This document shows, one piece after another, positions 48,965-57,915 of a stretch of DNA of 64,000 bases (position 1 is the first letter of the stretch; each line of letters begins with the position of its first letter). Under the pieces are notes generated by a model. That model did not search any database. It worked only from the letters and a program-made list of their open reading frames with translations, and was not told where the DNA came from. Origin of the DNA: Sphingomonas sp. ID1715. Lineage in GTDB: Bacteria > Pseudomonadota > Alphaproteobacteria > Sphingomonadales > Sphingomonadaceae. The DNA lies in assembly GCF_013044515.1 (NCBI RefSeq), contig NZ_JABEPR010000001.1:806001-870000 (forward strand), written 5' to 3'. A program made the translations under genes and the position numbers.

Positions 48965-49450
48965 ATGGAGTCGATTGCCGATCAGACACTTGGCCGGCTC
49001 GCCTCTGCCATCGCCTCGCGCGCGCCGGCGCCGGGCGCAGGAGTCGCGGCGGCAGCCGCGCTGGCGCTCGGCATCGCCTGCGGACGCAAGGCCGCGGCGA
49101 TCACGCTGAAGCACAATCCGGATCGGCCCGGCATCGACGCCAATGACGCCCGCTTGGGCGAGCTTCAGGACGCGGCGTTGCGGCTCGCAGACCAGGACGC
49201 GCAATGCTTCCGCGCCGCGATCGCGCAGGCGAGCGGGGCCGAGGAGCAGCTGGTTCGTGGAGATCGCGCGCTGCTGGCCTGTGCGGATGAAGCCGACGCG
49301 GTGATCGCTCGTCTGGCTGTGCAGGTGGACGAAATCATGCGGAACGACATCCTCGCCGGGCGGGCGCTGATCGAGGCGGCATCGCTGATCGTTCGCGCGA
49401 ACCTGGCCGAGAACGAAGCGGCTCAGTCGTCGGGGAGCAGCCGCTCCTAA
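48965..49450 (+). CDS. Cyclodeaminase/cyclohydrolase family (FTCD_C-like) protein
   Basis: 161 aa. TLGRLASAIASRAPAPGAGV and the all-helical remainder match the formiminotetrahydrofolate cyclodeaminase fold, which removes ammonia from formimino-THF. It has no formiminotransferase domain. The ATG at 48965 follows gagg; an upstream ATG at 48935 is possible. No histidine-degradation genes are near, so the substrate is uncertain. Confidence 0.8.
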   Translation: MESIADQTLGRLASAIASRAPAPGAGVAAAAALALGIACGRKAAAITLKHNPDRPGIDANDARLGELQDAALRLADQDAQCFRAAIAQASGAEEQLVRGDRALLACADEADAVIARLAVQVDEIMRNDILAGRALIEAASLIVRANLAENEAAQSSGSSRS

Positions 49451-49689
49451 GCGGACAGATAGTCTTCGGCGGCGCGCTTGAGCTCAGGATGCTTGGGAAA
49501 GGCTTCCGCCGGCAGTGGCGCGGCGCCGATCGCCTCCAGCAACGCCCAGAGCGCAAATTTGCGTCCAGGCTCGCGCTCCAGTCGGAAGTCGAGCGCCAGC
49601 GCCTCCCGACCTGCCGTGAGCCGGTCGGCGGTTAGCGATGGAAGGTCGTTAGTGCCGAAATAGTGGTCGAGCAGCGCATCGAGGTCCAT
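49447..49689 (-). CDS. Small hypothetical protein
   Basis: 80 aa: MDLDALLDHYFGTNDLPSLT at the start and WALLEAIGAAPLPAEAFPKH later. Mostly helical with no recognised domain. A ggaga site precedes the ATG. Its TAG overlaps the convergent cyclodeaminase-like TAA. Confidence 0.7.
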   Translation of the reverse strand: MDLDALLDHYFGTNDLPSLTADRLTAGREALALDFRLEREPGRKFALWALLEAIGAAPLPAEAFPKHPELKRAAEDYLSA

Positions 49690-49844
49690 GCCTTCTCCGA
49701 GCCGAGCACGTTCACCCCGTCAAGCCTCCTGTCCCGCATTGGGGCAGGTTCCACCCATAGGCCATGTGGCTGATCCACGATGGCTAACGCCGCGGCTATC
49801 GTCCCCGCACCGAGTCGTTCTGCTTGGATCAACAGGGGTTTGAT

Positions 49845-50537
49845 ATGAAACAGCTTCTTTTCGCTGGGGCGGCACTGCTGCTCTCGTCCGGCGCACAAGC
49901 GGTCACTTACGATGCGTTCGAGACCTTCAACGGCGTCCAACGCGCCGGCAACTTTGCGTGGACCTCGGCCGAGAACCAGGTGCTGACGCCGTTGGCCTCC
50001 GTCGATTGCGTCATCAACAATACGATCTGCCTGGGCCTTCCCGGCGGCGCCTTCAACCTGCCCGGCGTGTTCAAGTCGACCGGCATCCCGTCGACCAGCC
50101 ATCCCTATCAACCGCTTGACCGGCTGCTCGTCCATCCCGGCGCGAGCAGTTCGCTGATCGGCTTCTTCTTCGCGCCGACAGCGGGCGAGTATAGCTTCGA
50201 GGCCACGCTCGACGCGCTGACGTCGGGCACTTCGGTCGGCATTTTCGCGCTCACCGACGCCGGAGGCGTCACGAATGTGTTCGCAAACGGCTTTCTCGGC
50301 ACGCTGGGCGCCAGCCGCACATTCACCGGCACGTTCGACCTTGCTGCCGGTGAAGTCATCGGCATCGGCGTCAACAATGCCGGCGGTTTCGGCGGTGACT
50401 CCACTGGACTACGCTTCGTCGTGACGCAGAACATCGCGGCAGTCCCCGAGCCGGCCGCCTGGGCGATGATGATTGGTGGCTTCGCGCTCGCCGGCACGGC
50501 AGCGCGCCGCCGCACCACCCGCATCGTCTTCGCCTGA
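49845..50537 (+). CDS. Exported PEPxxWA-CTERM protein
   Basis: 230 aa. Signal peptide (QLLFAGAALLLSSGAQA), beta-rich Gly/Thr-rich middle (LTSGTSVGIFALTDAGGVTN, VIGIGVNNAGGFGGD), and a C-terminal PEP-CTERM signal (VPEPAAWAMMIGGFALAGTA, then RRR). The second such protein here. Likely surface-exposed through exosortase; function not known. Confidence 0.88.
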   Translation: MKQLLFAGAALLLSSGAQAVTYDAFETFNGVQRAGNFAWTSAENQVLTPLASVDCVINNTICLGLPGGAFNLPGVFKSTGIPSTSHPYQPLDRLLVHPGASSSLIGFFFAPTAGEYSFEATLDALTSGTSVGIFALTDAGGVTNVFANGFLGTLGASRTFTGTFDLAAGEVIGIGVNNAGGFGGDSTGLRFVVTQNIAAVPEPAAWAMMIGGFALAGTAARRRTTRIVFA

Positions 50538-50596
50538 GCTGACGACCCTCTCAGGCACTCTGGGCGTCGTCGGGTGGTTCCGACGGCGCCTTTTTC

Positions 50597-50815
50597 TCAG
50601 CCGAGTCTTAGGCTCAGCCGCTGCGTCTGCAGCACGTTGCGGGGAGCCGACTTGACCGGCACATGGAGGATATTGGCGCGAGTCCGGATCGCTTCCTGGC
50701 TGCGCCCGAGCTCTCTCGCGACTTCATGAATATAGGCGCCGCCGCGGAACAGGCGGCGGAGCATCTCATCTTCCTCTGCGGTCCACAGCCCGCGGTGATG
50801 TACTTTGTTCAGCAT
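50597..50815 (-). CDS. Small SANT/Myb-like DNA-binding protein
   Basis: 72 aa. GLWTAEEDEMLRRLFRGGAY and RELGRSQEAIRTRANILHV resemble a Myb/SANT helix-turn-helix, and W/EED/LG spacing fits. ATG at 50815 is used over a TTG upstream at 50842. No operon partner; divergent from prfC. Could be a regulator or a nucleoid-associated peptide. Confidence 0.65.
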   Translation of the reverse strand: MLNKVHHRGLWTAEEDEMLRRLFRGGAYIHEVARELGRSQEAIRTRANILHVPVKSAPRNVLQTQRLSLRLG

Positions 50816-50984
50816 GCCATCGACCTTAACGATCGGTTTCAATCCGGTGCCGAAACGTCATCCGATCATTCCGGTTCCGCACCGACATGGTTAACGTCGG
50901 TCTCGTCGCCGCTCTCGCCAACCCCGCCGATTGCCGCTATGGGGCGCCGCTTCCTTTCGTCGGCCCACTCTGCCAGGCACCCTC

Positions 50985-52508
50985 ATGTCATCACGCCCTA
51001 CCGACCGCCCCGACCGGCGGACCTTTGCGATCATCAGCCACCCGGACGCCGGCAAGACCACCTTGACGGAGAAGCTGCTGCTGTTCGGCGGCGCGATCCA
51101 TGCGGCCGGCGAAGTGAAGGCGCGCGGTGCAGCCCGGCGCGCGCGTTCCGACTGGATGAAGATCGAGCAGCAGCGCGGGATTTCGGTCACCTCGTCAGTG
51201 ATGACGTTCGAACGCGACGGCCTGACCTTCAACCTGCTCGACACGCCCGGCCACGAGGATTTCTCGGAAGACACCTACCGCACCCTGACCGCCGTCGACT
51301 CCGCGGTGATGGTGATCGACGCGGCGCGCGGCATCGAGGCGCAGACGCGCAAGCTGTTCGAGGTATGCCGGCTACGCTCCGTCCCCATCATCACCTTCGT
51401 CAACAAGGTGGACCGAGAGGGACGGCATCCGTTCGAACTGCTCGACCAGGTCGCGTCAGACCTGGCGCTCGACGTCAGCCCGATGAACTGGCCGGTCGGC
51501 ATGGGCGGCACCTATCAGGGGCTGTACGAGCTCGGCGCCAGGACGCTACTCCGGCCGGACGGCTCGACCGATCCATCGCCGACGCTGCCTGACGAGGTGC
51601 TGGAGGAAGTCTCGCTGATCGAAGCCGGCTATGCGCCGTTCGACGATGTCGCCTATCGGAGTGGCGACCTCACGCCGGTCTTCTTCGGGTCCGCGCTGCG
51701 CGAGTTCGGCGTCGCCGACCTGATCGACGCGCTCGCCCGCTTCGCCCCCTCGCCCCGCCCGCAGCCGGCCGAGCCGGCGCCCATTTCACCGGACGATCCG
51801 GCCGTCACCGGCTTCATCTTCAAGGTGCAGGCGAACATGAACCCGATGCACCGCGACCGGGTCGCGTTCATGCGGCTCTGTTCGGGCAAGTTCCGCCGCG
51901 GCATGAAGCTGAACCAGGTCGGCACGGGCAAGGCGATCGCCGTCCATTCGCCGATCCTGTTCTTCGCGCAGAACCGCGAGACGGCTGAGGAAGCCTGGCC
52001 GGGCGACATCATCGGCATTCCCAACCATGGGACACTGCGTGTCGGCGACACGCTGACGGACGGCCCGCCGCGCACGATCACCGGACTGCCCAATTTCGCG
52101 CCCGAGCTGCTGCGCCGCGTCGCGCTCAGGGACCCCACCAAGACCAAGCAGCTCAGAAAGGCGCTCGACGACCTCGCCGAGGAAGGCATCATCCAGGTCT
52201 TCTATCCGCAGGTCGGCAGCAATTGGGTGGTTGGCGTGGTCGGCCAGCTGCAGCTCGAAGTGCTGATCTCGCGGCTGGAAGCCGAGTATAAGGTCGATGC
52301 GAAGCTGGAGCCTTCCCCGTGGGACACGGCGCGCTGGATCGCCGGCGACGCCAAGGACCTCGACGCCTTCGCCTCGCTCCATCGCGGGGCCCTGGCGGAA
52401 GACCGCGACGGTGCGCTGGTCTTCATGGCCAAGGACGCGTGGGAGCTGAACTATGTCAAGGAACGCAACCCCGCGCTTCGCTTTTCGGCCACCAAGGAAC
52501 GCAGCTAA
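50985..52508 (+). CDS. prfC: Peptide chain release factor 3
   Basis: 507-aa translational GTPase that recycles RF1/RF2 after termination. G1 is SHPDAGKTTLTE, G2 QQRGISVTSSV, G3 DTPGHEDFSEDTYR, G4 FVNKVDRE. The C-terminal domains and length match RF3. The ATG is the one just before SSRPTDRPDRRTFAI. Confidence 0.96.
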   Translation: MSSRPTDRPDRRTFAIISHPDAGKTTLTEKLLLFGGAIHAAGEVKARGAARRARSDWMKIEQQRGISVTSSVMTFERDGLTFNLLDTPGHEDFSEDTYRTLTAVDSAVMVIDAARGIEAQTRKLFEVCRLRSVPIITFVNKVDREGRHPFELLDQVASDLALDVSPMNWPVGMGGTYQGLYELGARTLLRPDGSTDPSPTLPDEVLEEVSLIEAGYAPFDDVAYRSGDLTPVFFGSALREFGVADLIDALARFAPSPRPQPAEPAPISPDDPAVTGFIFKVQANMNPMHRDRVAFMRLCSGKFRRGMKLNQVGTGKAIAVHSPILFFAQNRETAEEAWPGDIIGIPNHGTLRVGDTLTDGPPRTITGLPNFAPELLRRVALRDPTKTKQLRKALDDLAEEGIIQVFYPQVGSNWVVGVVGQLQLEVLISRLEAEYKVDAKLEPSPWDTARWIAGDAKDLDAFASLHRGALAEDRDGALVFMAKDAWELNYVKERNPALRFSATKERS

Positions 52509-52546
52509 GCCCTTGTTCGGCAGTGCCCGGCTGCTAGGCTGAAGCC

Positions 52547-53623
52547 ATGGAACGGGGGCAGAGACGGGAGCAGCTGCGGGCGGCGATCGCGCTGACGATC
52601 GCGTTCAACCTGTTCACCCTGCTCGTCTTCACCCTGTCCGGCTATTTTCGTGGTCCCGAAAGCTTCCGCGAGTCGCTGACCATCGGCCTGCCGATGATGA
52701 TCGTGGACGGGTTCATCAGCTTCCAGCTCTATTTCGTGCTGAGAGGCACTGCCGAGTTGCAGGCCGTGCTGCGCTGGTCGCTCGTTACCGTAGCGGTGGT
52801 GATCGTCGCCTTGCTGCAGGCGGTGTGGGACACGGAGTTGCGGGTCTGGGCCGACACGCTGACCAGCGATTATCGCCAGGCCTTCATCCGCTCGACCACG
52901 ATCAACACCTATAACAGCGGCATGCTCGCCGCCCTGCTCGCCTTCCAGGCAGCCTATGCGGCGCTCAAGGCTAACCAGCAGCAGCTCGACCTGGCGCGGC
53001 AGCGCGAACGCGAGGCGCAGATGCTGGCGTTGCGATTCCAGCTCAACCCGCATTTCCTGTTCAACACGCTTAATGCCATTTCCAGCCTGGTCGTGTCCGG
53101 CCGCCCGCGCGACGCCGATACGATGATTGACCGGCTCTCTTCCTTTCTCCGCGGCAGCCTGGCCGCGGACCCAGACCGGCTGGTCACGGTCGAGGAAGAG
53201 TTCGAGATGCTGGAAAATTATCTGGAGATCGAAAGCGTGCGCTTCGGCGACCGGCTCGCGCCATCGATCACCCTGCCGGACGATCTGGGCGATGCGCAGG
53301 TGCCGCCGTTCCTGCTCCAGCCCTTGGTGGAGAACGCCGTCAAATATGCGGTGGCACCGTCGCGCACGCCGGTCAGGGTCGGCATCGCCGCGCGAGAGAG
53401 AGGCGGGCGGCTGGAACTGGAAGTGAGCGACACTGGCCAGGGCGGCACGGACGCTTCGTCGGGCACCGGCGTCGGACTCGCCAATGTCCGCGAGCGTTTG
53501 CGGCTCAGCTTCGGCAGTCACAGCGAGATGGCGGTGCATGACGGTCAGGGGTTCCGCGTCGTGCTGACCATGCCGCTGGTGCGCCGTCCGGCCTCCTCGC
53601 AGCAGCACTCGCTCGCCGCGTAA
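52547..53623 (+). CDS. Sensor histidine kinase, LytS/YehU type
   Basis: 358 aa. Four or so N-terminal hydrophobic segments (AIALTIAFNLFTLLVFTL, LVTVAVVIVALLQAV and others), then the phospho-acceptor H169 in QLNPHFLFNTLN and the ATP-binding N-box PLVENAVKYAVA. No LytTR regulator lies adjacent, so it is an orphan; it may act with the regulator at 60907. Hairpin at 53627 follows. Confidence 0.9.
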   Translation: MERGQRREQLRAAIALTIAFNLFTLLVFTLSGYFRGPESFRESLTIGLPMMIVDGFISFQLYFVLRGTAELQAVLRWSLVTVAVVIVALLQAVWDTELRVWADTLTSDYRQAFIRSTTINTYNSGMLAALLAFQAAYAALKANQQQLDLARQREREAQMLALRFQLNPHFLFNTLNAISSLVVSGRPRDADTMIDRLSSFLRGSLAADPDRLVTVEEEFEMLENYLEIESVRFGDRLAPSITLPDDLGDAQVPPFLLQPLVENAVKYAVAPSRTPVRVGIAARERGGRLELEVSDTGQGGTDASSGTGVGLANVRERLRLSFGSHSEMAVHDGQGFRVVLTMPLVRRPASSQQHSLAA

Positions 53624-53626
53624 AAG

Positions 53627-53660
53627 AAAGCCCGGCATGGCGTGGGGCCAGCCGGGCTTT
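53627..53660. terminator. Hairpin after the orphan kinase gene
   Basis: 10-bp perfect stem aaagcccggc / gccgggcttt, loop of 14 bases, directly after the kinase stop. The T-run lies partly in the stem; on the minus strand it is followed by cttttac. Likely terminator. Confidence 0.65.
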
Positions 53661-53866
53661 AGGGTCAGCATTCTTTCGAATGCCTCGGGTCGCAAGGACG
53701 GATTGGCCGCAATCACGCCGCCAAGGAACTCGGCGTCGACGAAACTGCAGAAGCGCGAGACGGAGCTGTACCGTCGCGGCACGGGGAAGCAGGAAGCTGC
53801 GCCAATAAATTGTTGCAACGCCAAGATTTAGCCGCTTCAAGAGCCGCACAGGGGGCAGCTTACGAG

Positions 53867-54748
53867 ATGAGCGGGCAGATCGCGGTATCGATGCGTTTTC
53901 GCGTGCCCGCCGAATCGCTGCGCGACCTGATCACATCCTATTACATGATCGAAGTGCAGGGTCCGCCCGCCGCTACTGTCGAGGACCTGCTGCAGCCCGA
54001 ATGGGGCAATTTGCGCATCCGGCTGCGCAGCGAGTGGCAGGCGCTCGACGATGAGGGCCGTCCGGTCGAAGGGCTGAACGCCGCCTTGTTCGGTCCGACC
54101 AGCCATGCGCGACCGGTGATCGCGCGCCCGGGCAAGCTGCTCGGCATTGGCTTCACGCCGCTCGGCTGGACCATTTTGATCCGCACGCCCGCGGATGCGC
54201 TCGCCGACGCGATTGCCGAGCCGCAGGGAGAATTGGGCGAAAGCATCGCTGCGCTTCGTGAGGATCTGTTGCAGGAGACGGCAGAGGAAGCGATGTTCGC
54301 GCGCCTCGACGCCTTCTTCGAGGAACGCGCCCACGGTGGCAACCGCAAGGAAGCGCAGATCAGGGCGGTTCATGCCGCCCTGCTCGACCCCGAACTGGCG
54401 ACCGTCGAAGGGCTGGTTGGTCGAACGGGCCTTTCGCAGAGCGTGCTCGGCCGCGTCTGCATGCGGAGCTTCGGCTTCACGCCCAAGCTGTTGCTGCAGC
54501 GGCAGCGCTTTCTCCGCACGCTTGCGGTGCTGGCGAATGGCGATCCGCGGCCGATCGGCCAGCTGCTCGACGGCGCCTATGTCGACCACTCCCATTTCAA
54601 TCGCGATTTCAAGCGCTTCATGGGGCTGAGCCCGAGCGAATATCTGGCCATGCCGCGCCTGATCCTGAAGGCCGCGATGGGCAGTCGCGACCGCGCCCTG
54701 GGCGCCGCCCTGCAGGGGCTGCACGAGCTGGCGACAGGAACAAGCTGA
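53867..54748 (+). CDS. AraC-family transcriptional regulator
   Basis: 293 aa. N-terminal ligand-type domain (SGQIAVSMRFRVPAESLRDL, then GKLLGIGFTPLGWTILIRTP) with no clear family match, and C-terminal AraC HTH (VGRTGLSQSVLGRVCMRSFG, then DHSHFNRDFKRFMGLSPSEY). ATG at 53867 follows a gap. Possibly controls the downstream SDR/carotenoid genes; unproven. Confidence 0.85.
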   Translation: MSGQIAVSMRFRVPAESLRDLITSYYMIEVQGPPAATVEDLLQPEWGNLRIRLRSEWQALDDEGRPVEGLNAALFGPTSHARPVIARPGKLLGIGFTPLGWTILIRTPADALADAIAEPQGELGESIAALREDLLQETAEEAMFARLDAFFEERAHGGNRKEAQIRAVHAALLDPELATVEGLVGRTGLSQSVLGRVCMRSFGFTPKLLLQRQRFLRTLAVLANGDPRPIGQLLDGAYVDHSHFNRDFKRFMGLSPSEYLAMPRLILKAAMGSRDRALGAALQGLHELATGTS

Positions 54749-54785
54749 GCAGGGCGGCGGTTCAGCTGCGCGAGAGGAACAGCGC

Positions 54786-55822
54786 ATGGCCGTCAGACTG
54801 AAGCCGATCGAACAACAGACCATCGTGGTGACCGGCGCGACCAGCGGCAATGGTTTGGCCACGGTCGAAGCGGCCGTTGAGCGCGGCGCAGCCGTAGTGC
54901 TTGCCGCCCGCAACCTCGATGCGCTGGAAGAAGTGGCGGTGCGGCTGCGCTCCCGAGGCGCACGGGTCGCGGTATGCGCGGCCGATGTCTCTAAGCCCGA
55001 AGACGTGCAGCGGATCGCCGACACGGCGCTGACGCAGTTGGTGGTTTCGATTCCTGGGTGAACAACGCCGCCGCCGCGACCTATGGCCGGATGGACGAAG
55101 TGACGCTGGAGGATCACCGCCGCATCTTCGACGTCAATTATTTCGGCGTACTGCAGGGATCATTGGCGGCCGCGCGGCACCTGCGCACGAAGGGCGGCGC
55201 CATCGTCAATCTTGGCTCTGTGCTGTCGGACCGCGCGATGATCCTGCAGGGACCTTATTCGGCGACCAAGGCGGCGGTGCAGGCGGCGACCGATGCGCTG
55301 CGAATGGAGCTGGAACAGGAAGGCGCGCCGATCTCCGTCACCCTGATCAAGCCGGCCGCCATCCACACGCCCTACCCCGAACATGCGCGCAACTATATGG
55401 ATGCGCCGCCCAAGCTGCCCCCGCCCCTCTACGATCCGCGGCTGGTGGCGGATGCCGTGCTGTTTGCCTGCGCGCACCCGCGGCGACAGCTTTACGTAGG
55501 CGGGGGCGGTTATGCGATCTCGCTTGCCGGCAAGATCGCGCCCCGTCTCACCGACCTTGCCATGGAGGCGTTCGGCGTCGGCTCGCAGCGAAGCTCGGAG
55601 GATGCGGGCGTGCTCAACCGGCGCGACAACCTTCATGAGCCTCGGCCAGAGGGCGTCGTCGATGGCGCGCAGGACGCGCAGGTGCGGAAGACGAGCTTCC
55701 TGCTTCAGGCACAGAAACTGGCGCTGCCGAGCCCCGGCGACGTGGTGCGGGCGGGGTTGAACGCCGTTGCGGACCTGGCCGAGGCGGTGGACGCGGCGCG
55801 GTTCAGGCATCGTCGACCCTAG
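54786..55822 (+). pseudogene. Short-chain dehydrogenase, frameshifted
   Basis: The N-terminal Rossmann fold (IVVTGATSGNGLATVEAA) is in one frame to 55061 and the rest (VNNAAAATYG, active-site PYSATKAAVQAATDALRM, TLIKPAAIHTPYPEH) in another from 55058. Restoring one T near 55038 (cagttggtgg to cagtttggtgg) gives a continuous FGGFDSWVNNA, so the break is a single-base deletion or a sequence error. Total about 345 codons. Close to an intact gene otherwise; followed 6 bases later by a family A repeat and then crtX. Confidence 0.85.
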
Positions 55823-55828
55823 ATTCCC

Positions 55829-55884
55829 CGTTCGTTTCGAGCGAAGTCGAGAAGCGTGTCTCGACTTCGCTCGACACGAACGGA
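55829..55884. repeat. Family A palindromic repeat before crtX
   Basis: cgttcgtttcgagcgaagtc with the complement tctcgacttcgctcgacac, 6 bases after the SDR stop and 11 bases before the crtX start. Confidence 0.92.
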
Positions 55885-55895
55885 TAGGGACTTCC

Positions 55896-57128
55896 ATGGC
55901 CCGCCACATCGCCATCGTCGCGCCGCCGGTGCCGGGGCATTATGATCCGCTGAAGGTGCTTGCGCGGGCGGTGGAGCGGCGCGGAGATCGCGTTAGCTTT
56001 GTGCACATGGCCGACGCCGCCTCGCTGGTCCCGGACTTCGACTTTGCGGCCGTTGGGGATCGGACGCACGGGCCGGGTGCGCTGGCCCGCTATGCGGACG
56101 TGCTGGCGCGCGCATCGCGGCCGGTCGGCTTCTTGCGGATGATCCGCGAGACGGCGGCGATCACGCAGATGCTGCTGGACGAGTTGCCGCGGGCTTTGGA
56201 GCGGATCGGCGCCGACGCGGTGATCGCGGATTCGACCGAGCCGGCCGGTGGCCTGGTCGCGCGGCACCTGCGGCTGCCTTGGGCGACGAGCGTCACCGGC
56301 CTGCCGCTGCTGCGCGAACCGGCCGTGCCGCCGCCCTTCATGGGCTGGCCGTACCGGAGCGACGCGGGCGGACTGAAGCGAAACGCGACCGGCTATCGCA
56401 TCGCCGACATCTTCTCGCGGCCGATCACGCGGGTGGTGGAGAGCATGGCGGCCGAGTGGGGACTGGATGCGCACGCGGATCAGGGCTTCTCCCCCGACCT
56501 GCAGGTGGCGCAATGCCCGATGCCGCTCGACTTTCCGCGGCAGGCGCTGCCGGCGAACTTCCACTATTGCGGGCCTTGGCGCGAGGAGCGGAGCCCTGAC
56601 GAGGCGCTGCCGCAGGATGGGCGACCATTGATCTACTGCTCCCTCGGCAGCCTCCAAGGCGGGAGATCGGGCTTATTCGCGGCCATGACCGAGGCCTGTG
56701 CAAGGGTCGGGGCGCGCGCGGTGGTAGCGCATGGCGGCAAGCTGTCCGACGAAGCGGTTCGAGCGTTGCCCGGCGATCCGATCGTGCGCGCTCACTGGCA
56801 CCAGCCGTCCGTGCTGCCGCAATGTTCGGCGGCGATCCTGCACGCCGGCTTCAACACGGTGCTGGACGCGCTCGGCGCGGGCGTGCCGATGCTGGTCGCA
56901 CCGATCGCCTTCGAGCAGCCGGGGACGGCGGCGCGGGTGGTTCATGCCGGGGTCGGCCGGCTGTTGCCCCGGCGGCGCACGGCGACCGTGATCGCGCACG
57001 AGCTCGAGACGCTGCTGAACGCCACCTCCTATCGGGACAACGCTCTCGACATGGCCGGTTCCATGCGGTGCCTTCGGAACGTGGAGGACGCGGCCGACCG
57101 GCTGGACGCGTTGTTCAGCGCCGCGTGA
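55896..57128 (+). CDS. crtX: Carotenoid (zeaxanthin-type) glucosyltransferase
   Basis: 410-aa GT1 family UDP-sugar transferase. N-terminal acceptor domain HIAIVAPPVPGHYDPLKVLA, C-terminal donor site HWHQPSVLPQCSAAILHAGF then ALGAGVPMLVAPIAFEQPG. It resembles CrtX, which glucosylates hydroxylated carotenoids at the membrane. Neighbouring crtW supports this. Other macrolide-type glucosyltransferases share the fold, so substrate is inferred from context. Confidence 0.82.
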   Translation: MARHIAIVAPPVPGHYDPLKVLARAVERRGDRVSFVHMADAASLVPDFDFAAVGDRTHGPGALARYADVLARASRPVGFLRMIRETAAITQMLLDELPRALERIGADAVIADSTEPAGGLVARHLRLPWATSVTGLPLLREPAVPPPFMGWPYRSDAGGLKRNATGYRIADIFSRPITRVVESMAAEWGLDAHADQGFSPDLQVAQCPMPLDFPRQALPANFHYCGPWREERSPDEALPQDGRPLIYCSLGSLQGGRSGLFAAMTEACARVGARAVVAHGGKLSDEAVRALPGDPIVRAHWHQPSVLPQCSAAILHAGFNTVLDALGAGVPMLVAPIAFEQPGTAARVVHAGVGRLLPRRRTATVIAHELETLLNATSYRDNALDMAGSMRCLRNVEDAADRLDALFSAA

Positions 57129-57843
57129 GCCGGGGCAGCGCCCACCAGGGCGTGGCCGGCGACAGGTGATGCTCGTGATGATAGCCGCCGAAATGGAAGC
57201 AGGTGATCAGCGACATCATTGGCGACAGCTGCGTGCTGCGCGCGCGGTGGTGGTCGGCGAACCCGGCCGCCTCATGCCGGTGCGGCAGGTAGGTGCCGAA
57301 GAAGAACAGCTGCCACAGCGCCAGCAGCGCCGGCATCGCCCAGAACATCACGATGTTCGACAGGCTCGCGCGCAGCAGCATGTACACGATTGCGACCAGC
57401 GTGATGCGCAGGATCTGGCCGTGAGTGTAATAGCTGCGGAAGAAGGCGAGGAACCAGGGTCCGGCGCGGGTCGGCTCGGCGGCATGGAAGTCGGGGTCAT
57501 CCGCCGTGCCGGCGTGCCGGTGGTGCCGGGCATGACTGGGCGCGAGCTGCCGGTACGAGAGCGCCGCATAAAGCGCGAGGCACAGCGTTCCCATCCAGCG
57601 GTTCACACGCGGCCGGCCTGGCGCCAGTGCACCGTGCATCGCATCATGGGCGATGATGAACAGGCCGGTGCTGAGCCACGCCTGCAGCAGGATGATCGCG
57701 AGCACGGCCGGCGCGGTGCGGGGTTCCAGATTCCAGAAGAAGATGCAGATGATGTGCACCGTCAGCCACGCAGCGACGATCGCGCCGGCCAACAATAGGC
57801 CGACCCACCTTTGCTCTGCGCTGGCGACTACGGATTTCATCAT
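57115..57843 (-). CDS. crtW: Beta-carotene ketolase CrtW
   Basis: 242-aa membrane di-iron oxygenase adding 4-keto groups to beta-carotene. Histidine boxes HDAMHGAL, SHARHHRHAG and YHHEHHLSP are present, with four hydrophobic stretches. It converges on crtX with a 14-base overlap. ATG at 57843 follows aggtgg; a TTG upstream is less likely. With CrtX it suggests ketocarotenoid glucosides. Confidence 0.9.
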   Translation of the reverse strand: MMKSVVASAEQRWVGLLLAGAIVAAWLTVHIICIFFWNLEPRTAPAVLAIILLQAWLSTGLFIIAHDAMHGALAPGRPRVNRWMGTLCLALYAALSYRQLAPSHARHHRHAGTADDPDFHAAEPTRAGPWFLAFFRSYYTHGQILRITLVAIVYMLLRASLSNIVMFWAMPALLALWQLFFFGTYLPHRHEAAGFADHHRARSTQLSPMMSLITCFHFGGYHHEHHLSPATPWWALPRLTRR

Positions 57844-57915
57844 GGGCAGCAACCACCTAGCGACCCTTTCCGATCCCGTTGCAAGCGGCGATTCGGCGGC
57901 TTAGGCGTCGTGGCC

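Noticed and set aside
52505-53824. Minus-strand frame with a protein-like N-terminus (SRFCSFVDAEFLGGVIAA) around 53700-53824
   Set aside because: The frame has no stop before it runs antisense through the kinase gene, and no ribosome site is evident; short apparent similarity may be chance.
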